In this document: in pieces, positions 33,351 through 42,948 of the stretch
Layout: every line of letters begins with the position of its first letter
Numbering within the stretch: the first letter of the stretch is position 1
Assembly (NCBI GenBank): GCA_016713735.1
Contig: JADJOP010000004.1
Location: 124,001 to 188,000, forward strand
Source: Bryobacterales bacterium
Lineage (GTDB): Bacteria > Acidobacteriota > Terriglobia > Bryobacterales > Bryobacteraceae
Direction: 5' to 3'
Length of the DNA stretch: 64,000 bases
Position numbers and translations under genes: made by a program
Notes under the pieces: generated by a model
What the model was told of the DNA's origin: nothing
The model's input: the letters and a program-made list of their open reading frames with translations, nothing else
Databases searched by the model: none

Positions 33351-35048
33351 ATGCTGAGGACCCTGTCCACCGCCCTCGCTCTGGTCTGCCCGCTGGCCGC
33401 CGCCGACCTCATTCTGCACAACGGCCGCATCGTCACCGCCGACGCCCGCTTCACCATCGCCGAGGCCATTTCCATTGAGAAAGGCCGCATCGTGCAAGTC
33501 GGCTCGAACGCCGCCGTGCTCAAGGACCGCACCGCTTCCACGCAGGTGGTGGACCTCAAGGGCCGCATGGTGCTGCCTGGTCTCATCGATGCGCACGTTC
33601 ATGCGCTGGGCGCCGGCTTGAGCGAATTCAAGCGCAAGCTGCCGCCGCTGAACAGCATTGCCGATATCCAGACGTTCATTCGCGAACGCGCCCGCACGAC
33701 GCCCGCCGGTGAATGGATCGTCGTGCCGCGCACGCTGCCGCCGCGGCTCAAGGAACAGCGCTTCCCGACGAAGACCGATCTCGATGTCGTCACGACCCAC
33801 CCGGTGGCGTTTGACGGCAGTTATGTGTGGGGCGCGAACACGATGGCGTTGAAGCTCAGCGGCATCACGCGCGACACGCCGAACCCGCCGGGCGGGGAAG
33901 TGGTGAAAGGTCCCGATGGCGAACCGAACGGCATCCTGCGCAACGCCGCCAAGCTGTTGAAGGGAGTGCCGCGCGAAACGGCTTATTCCGATGAGGAAAA
34001 GGCTGAGGCGCTGGAGACCATGCTCACGATCTACGCCGCGGCCGGACTGACAGGCATCGGCGACCGCGCGGTGACCGAAGAGGACGTGGCCGTCTATCGC
34101 CGGTTGCACGCAGCCAAGAGATTGCCGGTGCGCTCCGTGCTGACGTGGCGCATTGACGCCTCGCGCGATGTGGAGGCCGTGGTGCGCGAGATCCGCGAGC
34201 GGCCATGGACGACGAACCAGGGCGACGACTGGTTGAAGTTCGGCAGCTTCAAGGTAACGCTCGATGGCGGGCAGAGCGTGGGCACGGCCTACCAGCGCAT
34301 GCCGTATGGCGAGTATGGACGGCACCTCTACGGGCAGACCAATCCCGATGCGCGCGGCACGCTGTTTGTGGAGCCCAAGAAGCTGACGGCCATCTTCAGC
34401 GCGGCACGGGCCAAGGGCTGGCAGTTGACCTCGCACGTGCAGGGCGGCGCGGCCATCGACATTCTGCTCGACGTCTTTGAGGCGCTCGACAAAGAGAAGC
34501 CCATCCGCGAGACGCGCTCGCACGTGATGCACGGCAGCTTCATGAGCGCCGAGGCCGTGGAGCGGATGAAGCGCATGGGTGTGATTGCCGACGTGCAGGC
34601 GGGCTGGCTGCACCTGGATGTGCCGGCACTGGAGAAGGTGTTCGGCTACCGCACGATGCGCTACTTCTTTCCGCTGCAGTCGTATGTGAAGGCGGGCATC
34701 GTGATGGCGGGCGGCAGCGACCACATGATCGGCCACGACAAGGACAAAGCGGTGAACCCGTTCAATCCGTTCTTCAATATGTGGATGGCGATCACGCGGC
34801 GGACCACGGAGGGCAAGGTGATCTATCCGGAAGAGAAGATCAACCGCGAGCAGGCGCTGCGGATGTACACCAACGGCGCGGCCTATCTGCAGTTCAACGA
34901 GAAGAAAGCGGGTTCGCTCGAGCCGGGCAAGTATGCCGACCTGGTGATGATTGACCGCGATTTTCTGACCTGCCCGGAGGAGGAGATCCGCGCCATCCAG
35001 CCGCTGGCGACGATGGTGGAAGGCAAGCTGCGCTACGGGAAGTGGTGA
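33351..35048 (+). CDS. Secreted amidohydrolase, YtcJ-like
   Basis: A 565-residue member of the amidohydrolase superfamily (amidohydrolase_3, YtcJ type), hydrolysing amide or related bonds with metal help. A signal peptide (RTLSTALALVCPLAAA) leads to ILHNGRIVTAD and the metal-binding HxH strand in GLIDAHVHALGAG. Other ligands are likely Lys/His in WLKFGSFKVTLDGG, His in LTSHVQGG, and Asp in MAGGSDHMIGHD. The C-terminal strand GSLEPGKYADLVMID is typical. ATG 33351 is chosen because GAGAGGAG lies 8 nt upstream. The next gene follows after 11 nt and may be co-transcribed. Substrate unknown. Confidence 0.88.
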   Translation: MLRTLSTALALVCPLAAADLILHNGRIVTADARFTIAEAISIEKGRIVQVGSNAAVLKDRTASTQVVDLKGRMVLPGLIDAHVHALGAGLSEFKRKLPPLNSIADIQTFIRERARTTPAGEWIVVPRTLPPRLKEQRFPTKTDLDVVTTHPVAFDGSYVWGANTMALKLSGITRDTPNPPGGEVVKGPDGEPNGILRNAAKLLKGVPRETAYSDEEKAEALETMLTIYAAAGLTGIGDRAVTEEDVAVYRRLHAAKRLPVRSVLTWRIDASRDVEAVVREIRERPWTTNQGDDWLKFGSFKVTLDGGQSVGTAYQRMPYGEYGRHLYGQTNPDARGTLFVEPKKLTAIFSAARAKGWQLTSHVQGGAAIDILLDVFEALDKEKPIRETRSHVMHGSFMSAEAVERMKRMGVIADVQAGWLHLDVPALEKVFGYRTMRYFFPLQSYVKAGIVMAGGSDHMIGHDKDKAVNPFNPFFNMWMAITRRTTEGKVIYPEEKINREQALRMYTNGAAYLQFNEKKAGSLEPGKYADLVMIDRDFLTCPEEEIRAIQPLATMVEGKLRYGKW

Positions 35049-35059
35049 CGGGGGGAGCG

Positions 35060-36091
35060 ATGAAGCTGGCTGCATTGGCGCTGGCGATGGCGTGCACGCT
35101 GGGCGCGGTGACGCTGGAGGAGATCGCACGGCTCGCGCCGAAGGAACCGGTGCGGCCCGCGCCGAAAGCGTTGAAGGATGCCGTGCGGGCCTGGGCGGAG
35201 CCTCAGTTTCTCACCGTGCGTAACCCGCTGCCAGTGGCCGTGGCGATGAAGGCGGCGATGGAGCGGGCGGGGTTGGGGATGGTGGTTGAGGATGTGCGGT
35301 TGCTGCATCCGTCGGGGCAGCGGGAGTTTGTGGTGCTGGTGACCAAGGTCGCGTCGAATTGCGGCAGCGACTACTCGCTCCATCTCTATCGCTGGAAGAG
35401 TACTTCGTGGCGACATCTGCTGACGAATGAGAATCACGGCGAGACTCACCGCACCGCTCCTATGTACGATCCGACGCCGTTCATCCGGTTGTCAGAGCCC
35501 GACGGTGCGGGGGAGCGACTGTTCGCAGTGGGCGGCTTTCAACAGGACTGCACGTCTTGCTGGCACACGTTCTTTTACCGGGTGTGGTTGTTGGCGGGCG
35601 AAGAACCCGAGTTACTGCTCGACCGGCGCCCCGTCGGGTACGTCTGCAGTGACGAATTCGACATCGCCGTGAGTGCGTCCAGCGTCACGGTCCGAATGAT
35701 GGGTGACGGCCCCAATTCCGTAGTCCTCACCGCACCGGTCAGCGAGAGCTATGAACGAAGGGGTGCCGGTCTCTATCTGTCGCACCGAACACCGACGCGG
35801 CTCCTGGAAGACCTGGACGAAGACCTGGAGGGTGATCCGCTGCGCTACCTCCTCCAGTGGCTCGAGGAGCGCATCGCGCCTCCGGGCGACCTCGACTACC
35901 GCGTAACCGATCTCAACGCGAAGCTCGGCCGCTTCCAACTGCCGAAAGCTGTCGCCCCGGCGCGCGTCGAACTTCTGCCTGGCTCAACGCGATCACAGGC
36001 AGAACTGGTTCTCCACACGGCGGGCAAACAGACCCGCGCCACGGTGGAGTACAGAAACGGTCAATGGGAACTCGAGCCTGAGCGGCCCTAG
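35060..36091 (+). CDS. Secreted hypothetical protein
   Basis: A 343-residue exported protein without a recognised family. The signal peptide is MKLAALALAMACTLGA. GGGGGAG precedes ATG 35060. Features include an Asn-Cys-Gly block (VASNCGSDYSLHLYRW), a Cys pair in QQDCTSCWHTFFYRVWLL and Cys in GYVCSDEFD. The odd set of cysteines suggests disulfides in a periplasmic fold. The C terminus has a Leu/Asp-rich segment LLEDLDEDLEGDPLRYLL. It may share a transcript with the amidohydrolase. The stop overlaps the convergent outer-membrane gene by 4 nt. Confidence 0.7.
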   Translation: MKLAALALAMACTLGAVTLEEIARLAPKEPVRPAPKALKDAVRAWAEPQFLTVRNPLPVAVAMKAAMERAGLGMVVEDVRLLHPSGQREFVVLVTKVASNCGSDYSLHLYRWKSTSWRHLLTNENHGETHRTAPMYDPTPFIRLSEPDGAGERLFAVGGFQQDCTSCWHTFFYRVWLLAGEEPELLLDRRPVGYVCSDEFDIAVSASSVTVRMMGDGPNSVVLTAPVSESYERRGAGLYLSHRTPTRLLEDLDEDLEGDPLRYLLQWLEERIAPPGDLDYRVTDLNAKLGRFQLPKAVAPARVELLPGSTRSQAELVLHTAGKQTRATVEYRNGQWELEPERP

Positions 36092-37905
36092 AAGATAAAC
36101 GCCAGCCCGCCGCGCAGCGAACGCGGTGACTGGATGAGCAGCACCTGGCGGCCGTCGGGTGAACAAACGGGCACATAGCCCTGCGCAAGCAGGTTGCGCA
36201 ACTCGGCGGTGGCTTCCAGGCGGCCGGAGAACAGGCCCGGCACGCCGGGAATCGGCTGGCGGAGGAAGAGGTTCAAGCCGGGATCGAACACGCCGCGCTG
36301 TGTCAAGGAGAGGTGCACGGGGCTGAGCACGCTGTAGTCGGTGAGCTGGTAGCTGGAGGTGAAGTGCGTTCCGCTCCAGGGCGAACGCCCGGTGACGCGG
36401 ATGTAAGCCGCGCCCCGCTGTGTGCGGCGCAGGGCAGCGCGCAGGTCATCGGGGTTCTGCGACTGCACGCGCGCCCCAGGCTCGAGCGCGCCGGCATTCT
36501 GATAGCCGACCGTGGCCGAGAGGTCCTCGCCCAACTGCTGCGTCACCGTGGCCACGTAGCCCATGCGGCGGTATCCGCCAATGTTGAACACCGAGCTGTT
36601 GGAGGCGATGTCGGGCAGCAGGTCCGCGCCGCCGTAGAAGCCGGCCGGGGAGGCCATGGTCATGGCGGCGTTCGATACTGATTCACGGAACACGGCGCCG
36701 GCAAAGGTGCGTGAGCCGAACTTGCGGCGGTAGCCCAACTCAAAGTTTTCCGTGCGCTGCACACGCGCATGGCCTCCGCGCAAGGAAATGCGCGGGAACA
36801 GGCTCAGCGTGGAAAGCTGCGACTGCAGGTCGCCCTCGCCCAAACCGCCCAACAACTCTGTCGGGGGAGCGCCGCTGGAGAAGGCCAGTTCCACTGTGCC
36901 CTCCTCCTCGCTGCCCCAGGTGAGGCGGGCAAACGGGCTGAGCACATTCAGGCGGTCGAGGAAGCTCACCGATTCGAGCGTCGTTCCATATTCGAAGAGC
37001 AGGTCCTCGGTGATCTCCTGCCGGTCAGAGAGCGTGAGGGACATGGAGCGCAGCGCAGGCAAGCCGCTGGCCTGGCCCGTGCCGAGGGCACCACCGGCGC
37101 GCGAGGGCAGGAAGATCTGGCTCATCGTCAGGCTCACTTCAGGGCCGAAGGCCTCCGCGCCCGCCTGTCGTTGATAGCTGGTGCTGAAGCCGGCCGCCGG
37201 AATGCCCGCCGCCGAGCCGTAGCCCAGGTTGCCGCTGAATTGTACGCGGTTGGCGCCGAATACGGAAGTAGCCAGGGCGAAGGCAGTGCCCAGGTCGGTC
37301 TGACTGCCGGCGGCGGTCGATGCTCCGCCATCGCCGGCCGAGACGCGCACGATGCCCTGCGTGCCGGAGAACATCGACGAGGCCAGCCGCTTGCGGGCCG
37401 GATCGGAGATGTCCACATCGCCGGCGAGAATGCGCAGCACGGGGCGGGTGGCGCCTGAGCCGCGCAGCACCCACTTCCAGTCCTCGCTCATGATGGCGGC
37501 CTGACTGGGGGCGATGTACACCAACTCCACCGTGGAGAAGACGCTGGCGAGGTTAATGGCGAGGAAACTGCGCATCCCGGACTGGATGCTGATGTTGCGC
37601 TTCACTGCCGGGACGTAGCTGGCCAGTTGCACGCGCAGGGAATACGTGTCGGCGGGAATGGCGAAGAACTCAAAGTTGCCGCGGTCGGTGGTGACGGCGC
37701 GGGCCACGAGGCGGTCAAAGCGGTTGAAGAGGAGCACCGTGGCGCCCATCTGAGGCACGCCCGTGGTGTTGGAGACAAGGCCAGCCAGCGTGCCCGCGAG
37801 CACACCTGGCTCCACGGCGCGCGCCGCGGGCGCGTGCAGCAGACCCGCCAGCAGCGCTAGCGGCGTCACCCATGCGACTTTGCAGTGCCGCAGTGGACTC
37901 ATCAC
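36088..37905 (-). CDS. Outer-membrane protein with carboxypeptidase-regulatory domain
   Basis: A 605-residue envelope protein. Signal peptide residues 1-30 (LLAGLLHAPAARA). Residues about 35-120 form a carboxypeptidase-regulatory domain (LAGTLAGLVSNTTGVPQMGA, FEFFAIPADTYSLRVQLA). The remainder looks like a beta-barrel of alternating hydrophobic strands (VQFSGNLGYGSA, FELGYRRKFGSRTFAGAVF) and ends GLAFIF, the Phe-terminal outer-membrane signature. No TonB box or conserved plug motif is seen, separating it from the two receptors. It follows the GWxTD gene by 15 nt on the same strand, so the two are probably co-expressed. GGGAGAG precedes the ATG. Confidence 0.75.
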   Translation of the reverse strand: MMSPLRHCKVAWVTPLALLAGLLHAPAARAVEPGVLAGTLAGLVSNTTGVPQMGATVLLFNRFDRLVARAVTTDRGNFEFFAIPADTYSLRVQLASYVPAVKRNISIQSGMRSFLAINLASVFSTVELVYIAPSQAAIMSEDWKWVLRGSGATRPVLRILAGDVDISDPARKRLASSMFSGTQGIVRVSAGDGGASTAAGSQTDLGTAFALATSVFGANRVQFSGNLGYGSAAGIPAAGFSTSYQRQAGAEAFGPEVSLTMSQIFLPSRAGGALGTGQASGLPALRSMSLTLSDRQEITEDLLFEYGTTLESVSFLDRLNVLSPFARLTWGSEEEGTVELAFSSGAPPTELLGGLGEGDLQSQLSTLSLFPRISLRGGHARVQRTENFELGYRRKFGSRTFAGAVFRESVSNAAMTMASPAGFYGGADLLPDIASNSSVFNIGGYRRMGYVATVTQQLGEDLSATVGYQNAGALEPGARVQSQNPDDLRAALRRTQRGAAYIRVTGRSPWSGTHFTSSYQLTDYSVLSPVHLSLTQRGVFDPGLNLFLRQPIPGVPGLFSGRLEATAELRNLLAQGYVPVCSPDGRQVLLIQSPRSLRGGLAFIF

Positions 37906-37920
37906 TCTCCCAAATGAACT

Positions 37921-39657
37921 CTAGCCGATCACCTTAAACGTCGCCGACGGGGTCAGCGTCGTGTTGTTGTTCTTGTCGGTCACCTTCAGCCGGATCGTGT
38001 AGTCACCCGGCTCCAGGTTTTGCAGCGGCAAGATCTTCTCGATGGTGTACTGCTGGGCCGAGGCGCCCTCCATCTTCTGCACTTCCTCGGAGAACTCAAA
38101 AATCTTCTCGTTGCTGCCCGTGCGCACCACTTCGTACTCCACCAGCGCATTCGGTTTCTGCGTCTTCTCGTCCGGAACGAAGTTATAAAGCTGGACGTAG
38201 ATGCCCATCTTCTCGTCGCGCTTGAAGGTCTCGGTCACGCGCGGGCGCACCTTTGAGGCGCCGATGACGAACTGCCCCGTGCCGATGGACTTGGTGGGCA
38301 CCTTCTCAATCAGGTCGGCCAGCACCAGCGTCGAGCTGCCCAGCTTCTCTTCCTCGTAGCGGGGAACACTGAGCGCCATCTCGTAGTTGGTCATGTTGCC
38401 GCCCACGATGTCTTTCACCACCAGGTTCAGCCGGTAGGTGCCCGGAGGCAGCGGAATCGACTTCTGGTAGACCGAGGAGCCCTTCGAAGCTTCCTGGAGC
38501 AGTTCGGTGGGAACCTCGATGGTGACCACATCCTCAAACACGTTCACCACGCGGCGCGACATCGACGTGATGCGGCCATAGATGTTCACCACTGCCTTGG
38601 AGACGCCTTCCTTGTCGCCAAACTGCAGGTCTTTCTTTTCCAACTGCGCGGTGACGTTGGTCAGGATGGTCGAGTTGGTCATCCGCATGTAGTCGGCGCG
38701 GACCTTGATCGGCAGCAGGTTGTACTTCACCGTCGAGTTGACGGCGGCTTCCAGATCCTTAAACTTGATGCTCGGCGGCTTCTGCAGGTTCGCGAACTGC
38801 TGCAGGCGCTCGAACTGGTTCATGCGGTTGGGCAAGGGCATGGTGCCGGTGCCGAGCCGCGTGCCGTCGGTGCGGCTGAAGCGGTCGGTCTTGCTCGACA
38901 TGCCCATTTGTTCGTAGAGCGTGAGCCCGGCGTTGGGGACATAGAGCAGGGCGTCTTTTTCCGACGGGTCCATCGTCATGCGGTATTCGCCGGTCATGGT
39001 CGGATCGACAAATTCGATCATCACGTCCGTGCCGATGCCCTCAATCCACCGGTAGCGCCACTTCTCAAACGGGAAGGTGGACGTGGTGCCGCCGCCTTCT
39101 TCAATGGGGCGTTCGTAGGTGCCGCCCGAGGGGTGTGACTCGACCTCGTCGGCAGGACCGTATGCAATATAGATACGGCCGCGATCGGTCTTCCAGCCGG
39201 GGATGCCGCTGGCGAAGCGCTCATTGGCGTAGGCGATGCGGCGGTAGTGCTCTTCCTTGAACTCGTTTTCGGCCGAATCGGGCGTCGGGTCGCGGCGCAG
39301 CCAGAACTGCTCGATGAACTGCTCGCGCTCTTCGTCTGTCGCCAGGCGGCGGAAGGCCTGGCGCTCCTCATCGGTGATGATGTAGGTGACGTCTTCGTTC
39401 AGCCACTTGCGGAACGGCCCTTCCAATTCCTTGCGCAGCTTTTCTTCGCGCTTGCGCCGCTCCTTTTCGCTCATCGGCTTGGCCACGGTTTCGCGGCTGC
39501 CCTCGGCCTGCCCCTTCTTTTGCGCATAGGCGCCTGGGGTCAGCAGCAGAGCCGCGCCCAGAGCGGCCACGCCACCGATCGCCACCAACCGGCCGCCACA
39601 TGCCCAGATACTCGCCACAGCGGTCAAATTGTTTCTCAGCATAGAGTTCGCCACCAT
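37921..39657 (-). CDS. GWxTD domain-containing protein
   Basis: A 578-residue exported protein carrying the GWxTD domain common in acidobacteria and Bacteroidetes (WLNEDVTYIITDEERQAF, LATDEEREQFIEQFWLRRDPTP). Between residues 30 and 75 a charged, Lys/Arg/Glu-rich helix follows the predicted signal anchor (LVAIGGVAALGAALLL). Later blocks GRIYIAYGPADEVESHP and WRYRWIEGIGTDVMIEFVD are typical of the family. The C-terminal half is beta-rich and may form immunoglobulin-like domains (RLNLVVKDIVGGNMTNYEM, GDYTIRLKVTDKNNNTTL). Function is unknown, but cell-envelope location is likely. It lies upstream of the outer-membrane protein gene. Confidence 0.85.
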   Translation of the reverse strand: MVANSMLRNNLTAVASIWACGGRLVAIGGVAALGAALLLTPGAYAQKKGQAEGSRETVAKPMSEKERRKREEKLRKELEGPFRKWLNEDVTYIITDEERQAFRRLATDEEREQFIEQFWLRRDPTPDSAENEFKEEHYRRIAYANERFASGIPGWKTDRGRIYIAYGPADEVESHPSGGTYERPIEEGGGTTSTFPFEKWRYRWIEGIGTDVMIEFVDPTMTGEYRMTMDPSEKDALLYVPNAGLTLYEQMGMSSKTDRFSRTDGTRLGTGTMPLPNRMNQFERLQQFANLQKPPSIKFKDLEAAVNSTVKYNLLPIKVRADYMRMTNSTILTNVTAQLEKKDLQFGDKEGVSKAVVNIYGRITSMSRRVVNVFEDVVTIEVPTELLQEASKGSSVYQKSIPLPPGTYRLNLVVKDIVGGNMTNYEMALSVPRYEEEKLGSSTLVLADLIEKVPTKSIGTGQFVIGASKVRPRVTETFKRDEKMGIYVQLYNFVPDEKTQKPNALVEYEVVRTGSNEKIFEFSEEVQKMEGASAQQYTIEKILPLQNLEPGDYTIRLKVTDKNNNTTLTPSATFKVIG

Positions 39658-40017
39658 CTAGCTACACGATGAGCTATCATCATTCTAGGTCCCATGCCTG
39701 AGGGCGTCAAGCATTGGTTCCGGCCCTTATTGCTCTGCGTCTGAGCCTTAGACGCACCCCCACCGGCTGGTGGTTTCGAGAATCCGCTACCACTTTCCGA
39801 AGGTGTACATCACGTCAAATTCGTAAATTGGGAACCGGATTCCGCACCGTTCGGTCTAAGCTCTTCAAGACACGTGCTTTTTCTGGCGCGAAACGAATGA
39901 GACGGTTTGGTACCCGGCGTGCTGCTATCCTGGGAGGCCCTCGTGTATGCTGGGGGCACGTGGTTGGGTTGCGGTCAGGGTCCAGCGAGGACGTAAACCG
40001 AGCCGTTTAGGGATGAC
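39658..40017. other. 360-nt divergent intergenic region
   Basis: No coding sequence is supported. On the minus strand TAGAAT (about 39684) lies 24 nt before the GWxTD gene. The plus side holds a possible -24/-12 element at 39909-39922. A GGGA motif precedes the kinase start. Nothing else is recognised. Confidence 0.4.
39909..39922 (+). promoter_or_regulatory. Weak sigma-54 type -24/-12 candidate
   Basis: TTGGTACCCGGCGTGCT contains GG and GC separated by exactly 10 nt (GG 39909-39910, GC 39921-39922), the sigma-54 spacing. The match to TGGCAC/TTGC is partial. It precedes the NtrB/NtrC-like pair, which makes auto-regulation conceivable. The motif can occur by chance in G+C-rich DNA. Confidence 0.2.
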
Positions 40018-42948
40018 ATGGTCCGGGACTTAAAGGGACAGCTGATCAGCGCGCTGTTGGTGGTGCTCACCGCCGCCGCCCTGATTGCTGCCGGAATCAA
40101 CTTCCAGCAGCATCGCAAGTGGCCCGTTCCGGATGACGGCGTCACCTGGGTCGACCGCGCCGATGCCCAAAACAATGCCCGCGTGCAGGCGATGTACATC
40201 GCCGCCGGCAGCGCCGCCGAACGCGCCGGCATCAAGCCCGACGACGCCATACTCCAGATCAACGGGCTGCCCATCCACGCCTCCACGGATGTGGCGCGCG
40301 CGCTGCTGCGGCTGGGTGTCTGGAAATCCGCTGACTATGTGTTGAATCGCGGCGGAATCGAACTTAAGGCGAAAGTGATCATCTCGGAGCGGAGCGGCGA
40401 ATCGTCGCTCTACTACCAGTATTTTGTAGGCCTGGCCTACCTCGGCATCGGTCTGTTTGTGTACTTCCGCCGCGGCCGGGCGCCCAGGGCGACCCATTTT
40501 TACATACTCTGTCTGGCTTCCTTCGTGCTCTCCACCTTCCACTACACGGGTAAGCTGAACGGCTTCGACAAGGTCATCTACTGGGGAAATGTCTCGGCCG
40601 GTCTGTTTGCCCCCACCCTGTTTCTCCATTTCTGCCTTCGCTTCCCTGACGTGCGACCGTGGTTCCGGGGCTGGTGGAAAGCGCTGCTGCTCTACACCCC
40701 GGCGCTGGCCATCGTGGCCCTCTACATCGGCTTCTCGAGCGGCGTCATGCGCTCCACCGCCCCGCTGGGCGACGTGCGCTGGGCGCTGGACCGGGTGTGG
40801 ATGTTCTTTCTTGCCCTGGCCTATCTCACCGGCGCCGCCGTGGCTGCCTACGAGTTCCGCCGCACGCAGGATCCGATTGTCCGCCAGCAGATGAAGTGGA
40901 TCCGCAACGGCGCCGTGCTGGGCGTGGTTCCGTTTGCCTGTCTGAACGTGCTGCCCTATGCCTTCGGTTTTGTTCCGGGACCGTACCTGAACATGGCGGT
41001 GCTGTCGCTGCTGCTTGTGCCGGCCTCCTGGGCCTACGCCATTTTGCGCTACCGCCTGATGGACGTCGATCTGATCTTCCAGCAGGGCTATGCCTACACC
41101 GTTGCCACGCTGGCCGTGATCGGCGTCTTCTACGGCCTGGTGATCACCGTCGGGCCGTTTGAGGAGTTGAACCCCGAGGCGATGGTGCTGCTCATTCTCA
41201 TCGCCACCTTCATCTTCCAGCCGATCCGCAACTGGATTCAGGATGTGCTCGACCGTTACTGGTTCTACCGCGACCGCTACGACTACCGGCGCACGTTGAT
41301 CGAGTTCGTGCGCGAGTTGAGTTCGGAGCGCGACCTCGGCGTGATGCTCGACTCGGTCACCGAACGGCTGAAGAGCACCCTCTACATCCAGAACGTCGAG
41401 TTCTTCCTGCTGGAGGAGAGCACGGGGCGGTTCCGGCCCATGCACGCCCACCGCAGCACGAGCGACCTGGACCTGAGCTTCCTCACGGACCGTCCGTCGG
41501 GGCCACTGTTCTTTGAACGCACGCACCATCAGTTGGATGTTGTCTTGCGCCACCTGCCGCATTCGGTGCGGCAGACGATCTCGCGCCTCGACCTTACCTA
41601 TTACCTTCCGTGCAGCGTGCGCGGCCGCACGGTGGCCTATCTCGGCGTGGGCCGCACGCAGGAGGGCGACTTCCTGTCCACCGAGGACCTGGAGCTGCTG
41701 ACGACCATCTCCGGCTACGTGAGCATCGCCATTGAGAACGCGCTGCTCTACCGTTCGCTTGAGCGCAAGGTGGCCGAGTATGAGCGGCTGAAGGAGTTCA
41801 GCGAGAACATCGTCGAGTCGATCAACGTGGGCATCGTCGCAGCCGATCTGGAGGATCGCGTCGAAAGCTGGAACACGCAGATGGAGGCGCTCACCGGTGT
41901 GAAGCGCGCCGACGCGGTGGGCCGCACGCTCAGTGAGTTGCTGCCGCTGCGGCTGGCGGCCACGCTCGAGCATTTGCGTGGGGAGAGCGGGATTCATCAC
42001 ATCTATAAGAGCGAGGTCGGGCCGGCGCCGGCGGAGTTGCATGCCGGCGGCGCGGCTGAACAGAGCGCGAACGGCAATGGCGCGCATGGCGCCTCGCAGC
42101 CCACTCTCCTTCCGGCCAAGCCGGCCATCGTGAACATCGCCGTGGCCCCGCTGGTGACCAAGGAAGGCGAGCAGATCGGCCGCCTCATCATCTTCGACAA
42201 CGTCACCGAGCGTGCCGAATTGGAGCAGCAACTGTTGCAGGCCGACAAGCTGAGTTCGATCGGATTGCTCGCCGCCGGCGTGGCCCACGAGGTGAACACG
42301 CCGCTGGCCGTGATCTCCACCTACGCCCAAATGCTGGCCAAGCAGATCACCGGCGACGATCCCAAGGCCAAACTGCTGGAGAAGATCGCCAAGCAGACCT
42401 TCCGCGCCAGTGAGATCGTCAACTCGCTGCTGAACTTCTCGCGCACCTCCAAGACCGAGTATGAAGAGGTGGATCTGAATCGCGTCATCCGTGACACACT
42501 CAGCCTTATAGAGCACCAGTTGGACAAGGCGCGCGTGCGGGTGGAGGTCACGCCCGCTCCGGGTGAGATGGTCATCCGCGGCAATTCAGGTAAAATGCAG
42601 CAGGTGTTCCTGAATCTCTTCCTGAATGCGCGCGATGCCATGGATGGCGGCGGAACGCTGGGCGTTCATTGCTCGGCTGAAGACAAGACGGCGAAGATTT
42701 CCATTTCGGATTCCGGCCACGGCATCCAGCCCGAAGACCTGCCCCGCATCTTTGATCCCTTCTTTACGACCAAAGGGGCCAAGCGCGGCACGGGTCTGGG
42801 CTTGTCGGTGACGTACGGCATCGTGCGGGAACACGGCGGCACCATTGACGCGCACAGCGACCCAGGACGCGGGGCGCGCTTTGAGTTGCTCTTCCCCCTG
42901 CTGCGCCCGGCCTCGACGGCGCACGACCGCACGGCTGTCCATGCTTGA
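40018..42948 (+). CDS. PDZ-7TM-GAF-PAS sensor histidine kinase (NtrB-like)
   Basis: A 976-residue kinase. Order: TM helix (residues 9-26), extracytoplasmic PDZ domain (about 45-125; GSAAERAGIKPDDAILQINGL), a block of about seven hydrophobic helices (130-390), a GAF domain (about 430-590; LYIQNVEFFLLEE, VSIAIENALL), a PAS domain (about 605-740) interrupted by a low-complexity Ala/Gly/Asn stretch (AEQSANGNGAHGA), then HisKA with His757 in AHEVNTPLAV and an HATPase domain with N box (FLNLFLNARDAM), G1 (ISDSGHGIQPEDL), F box (FDPFFTTK) and G2 (GTGLGLSV). It overlaps the response-regulator gene by 8 nt, so the two form a two-component system. The PDZ domain suggests sensing of protein C termini or envelope stress. 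Confidence 0.92.
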   Translation: MVRDLKGQLISALLVVLTAAALIAAGINFQQHRKWPVPDDGVTWVDRADAQNNARVQAMYIAAGSAAERAGIKPDDAILQINGLPIHASTDVARALLRLGVWKSADYVLNRGGIELKAKVIISERSGESSLYYQYFVGLAYLGIGLFVYFRRGRAPRATHFYILCLASFVLSTFHYTGKLNGFDKVIYWGNVSAGLFAPTLFLHFCLRFPDVRPWFRGWWKALLLYTPALAIVALYIGFSSGVMRSTAPLGDVRWALDRVWMFFLALAYLTGAAVAAYEFRRTQDPIVRQQMKWIRNGAVLGVVPFACLNVLPYAFGFVPGPYLNMAVLSLLLVPASWAYAILRYRLMDVDLIFQQGYAYTVATLAVIGVFYGLVITVGPFEELNPEAMVLLILIATFIFQPIRNWIQDVLDRYWFYRDRYDYRRTLIEFVRELSSERDLGVMLDSVTERLKSTLYIQNVEFFLLEESTGRFRPMHAHRSTSDLDLSFLTDRPSGPLFFERTHHQLDVVLRHLPHSVRQTISRLDLTYYLPCSVRGRTVAYLGVGRTQEGDFLSTEDLELLTTISGYVSIAIENALLYRSLERKVAEYERLKEFSENIVESINVGIVAADLEDRVESWNTQMEALTGVKRADAVGRTLSELLPLRLAATLEHLRGESGIHHIYKSEVGPAPAELHAGGAAEQSANGNGAHGASQPTLLPAKPAIVNIAVAPLVTKEGEQIGRLIIFDNVTERAELEQQLLQADKLSSIGLLAAGVAHEVNTPLAVISTYAQMLAKQITGDDPKAKLLEKIAKQTFRASEIVNSLLNFSRTSKTEYEEVDLNRVIRDTLSLIEHQLDKARVRVEVTPAPGEMVIRGNSGKMQQVFLNLFLNARDAMDGGGTLGVHCSAEDKTAKISISDSGHGIQPEDLPRIFDPFFTTKGAKRGTGLGLSVTYGIVREHGGTIDAHSDPGRGARFELLFPLLRPASTAHDRTAVHA

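Noticed and set aside
32910..35129. 739-codon minus-strand open frame
   Set aside because: Most of it is antisense to the amidohydrolase, whose family motifs are clear. Only the last 129 codons (32910-33299), outside that gene, look like a real protein.
40030..42516. 828-codon minus-strand open frame
   Set aside because: It lies wholly opposite the histidine kinase and is rich in His/Arg/Gln as expected for the antisense of G+C-rich codons. No family motifs.
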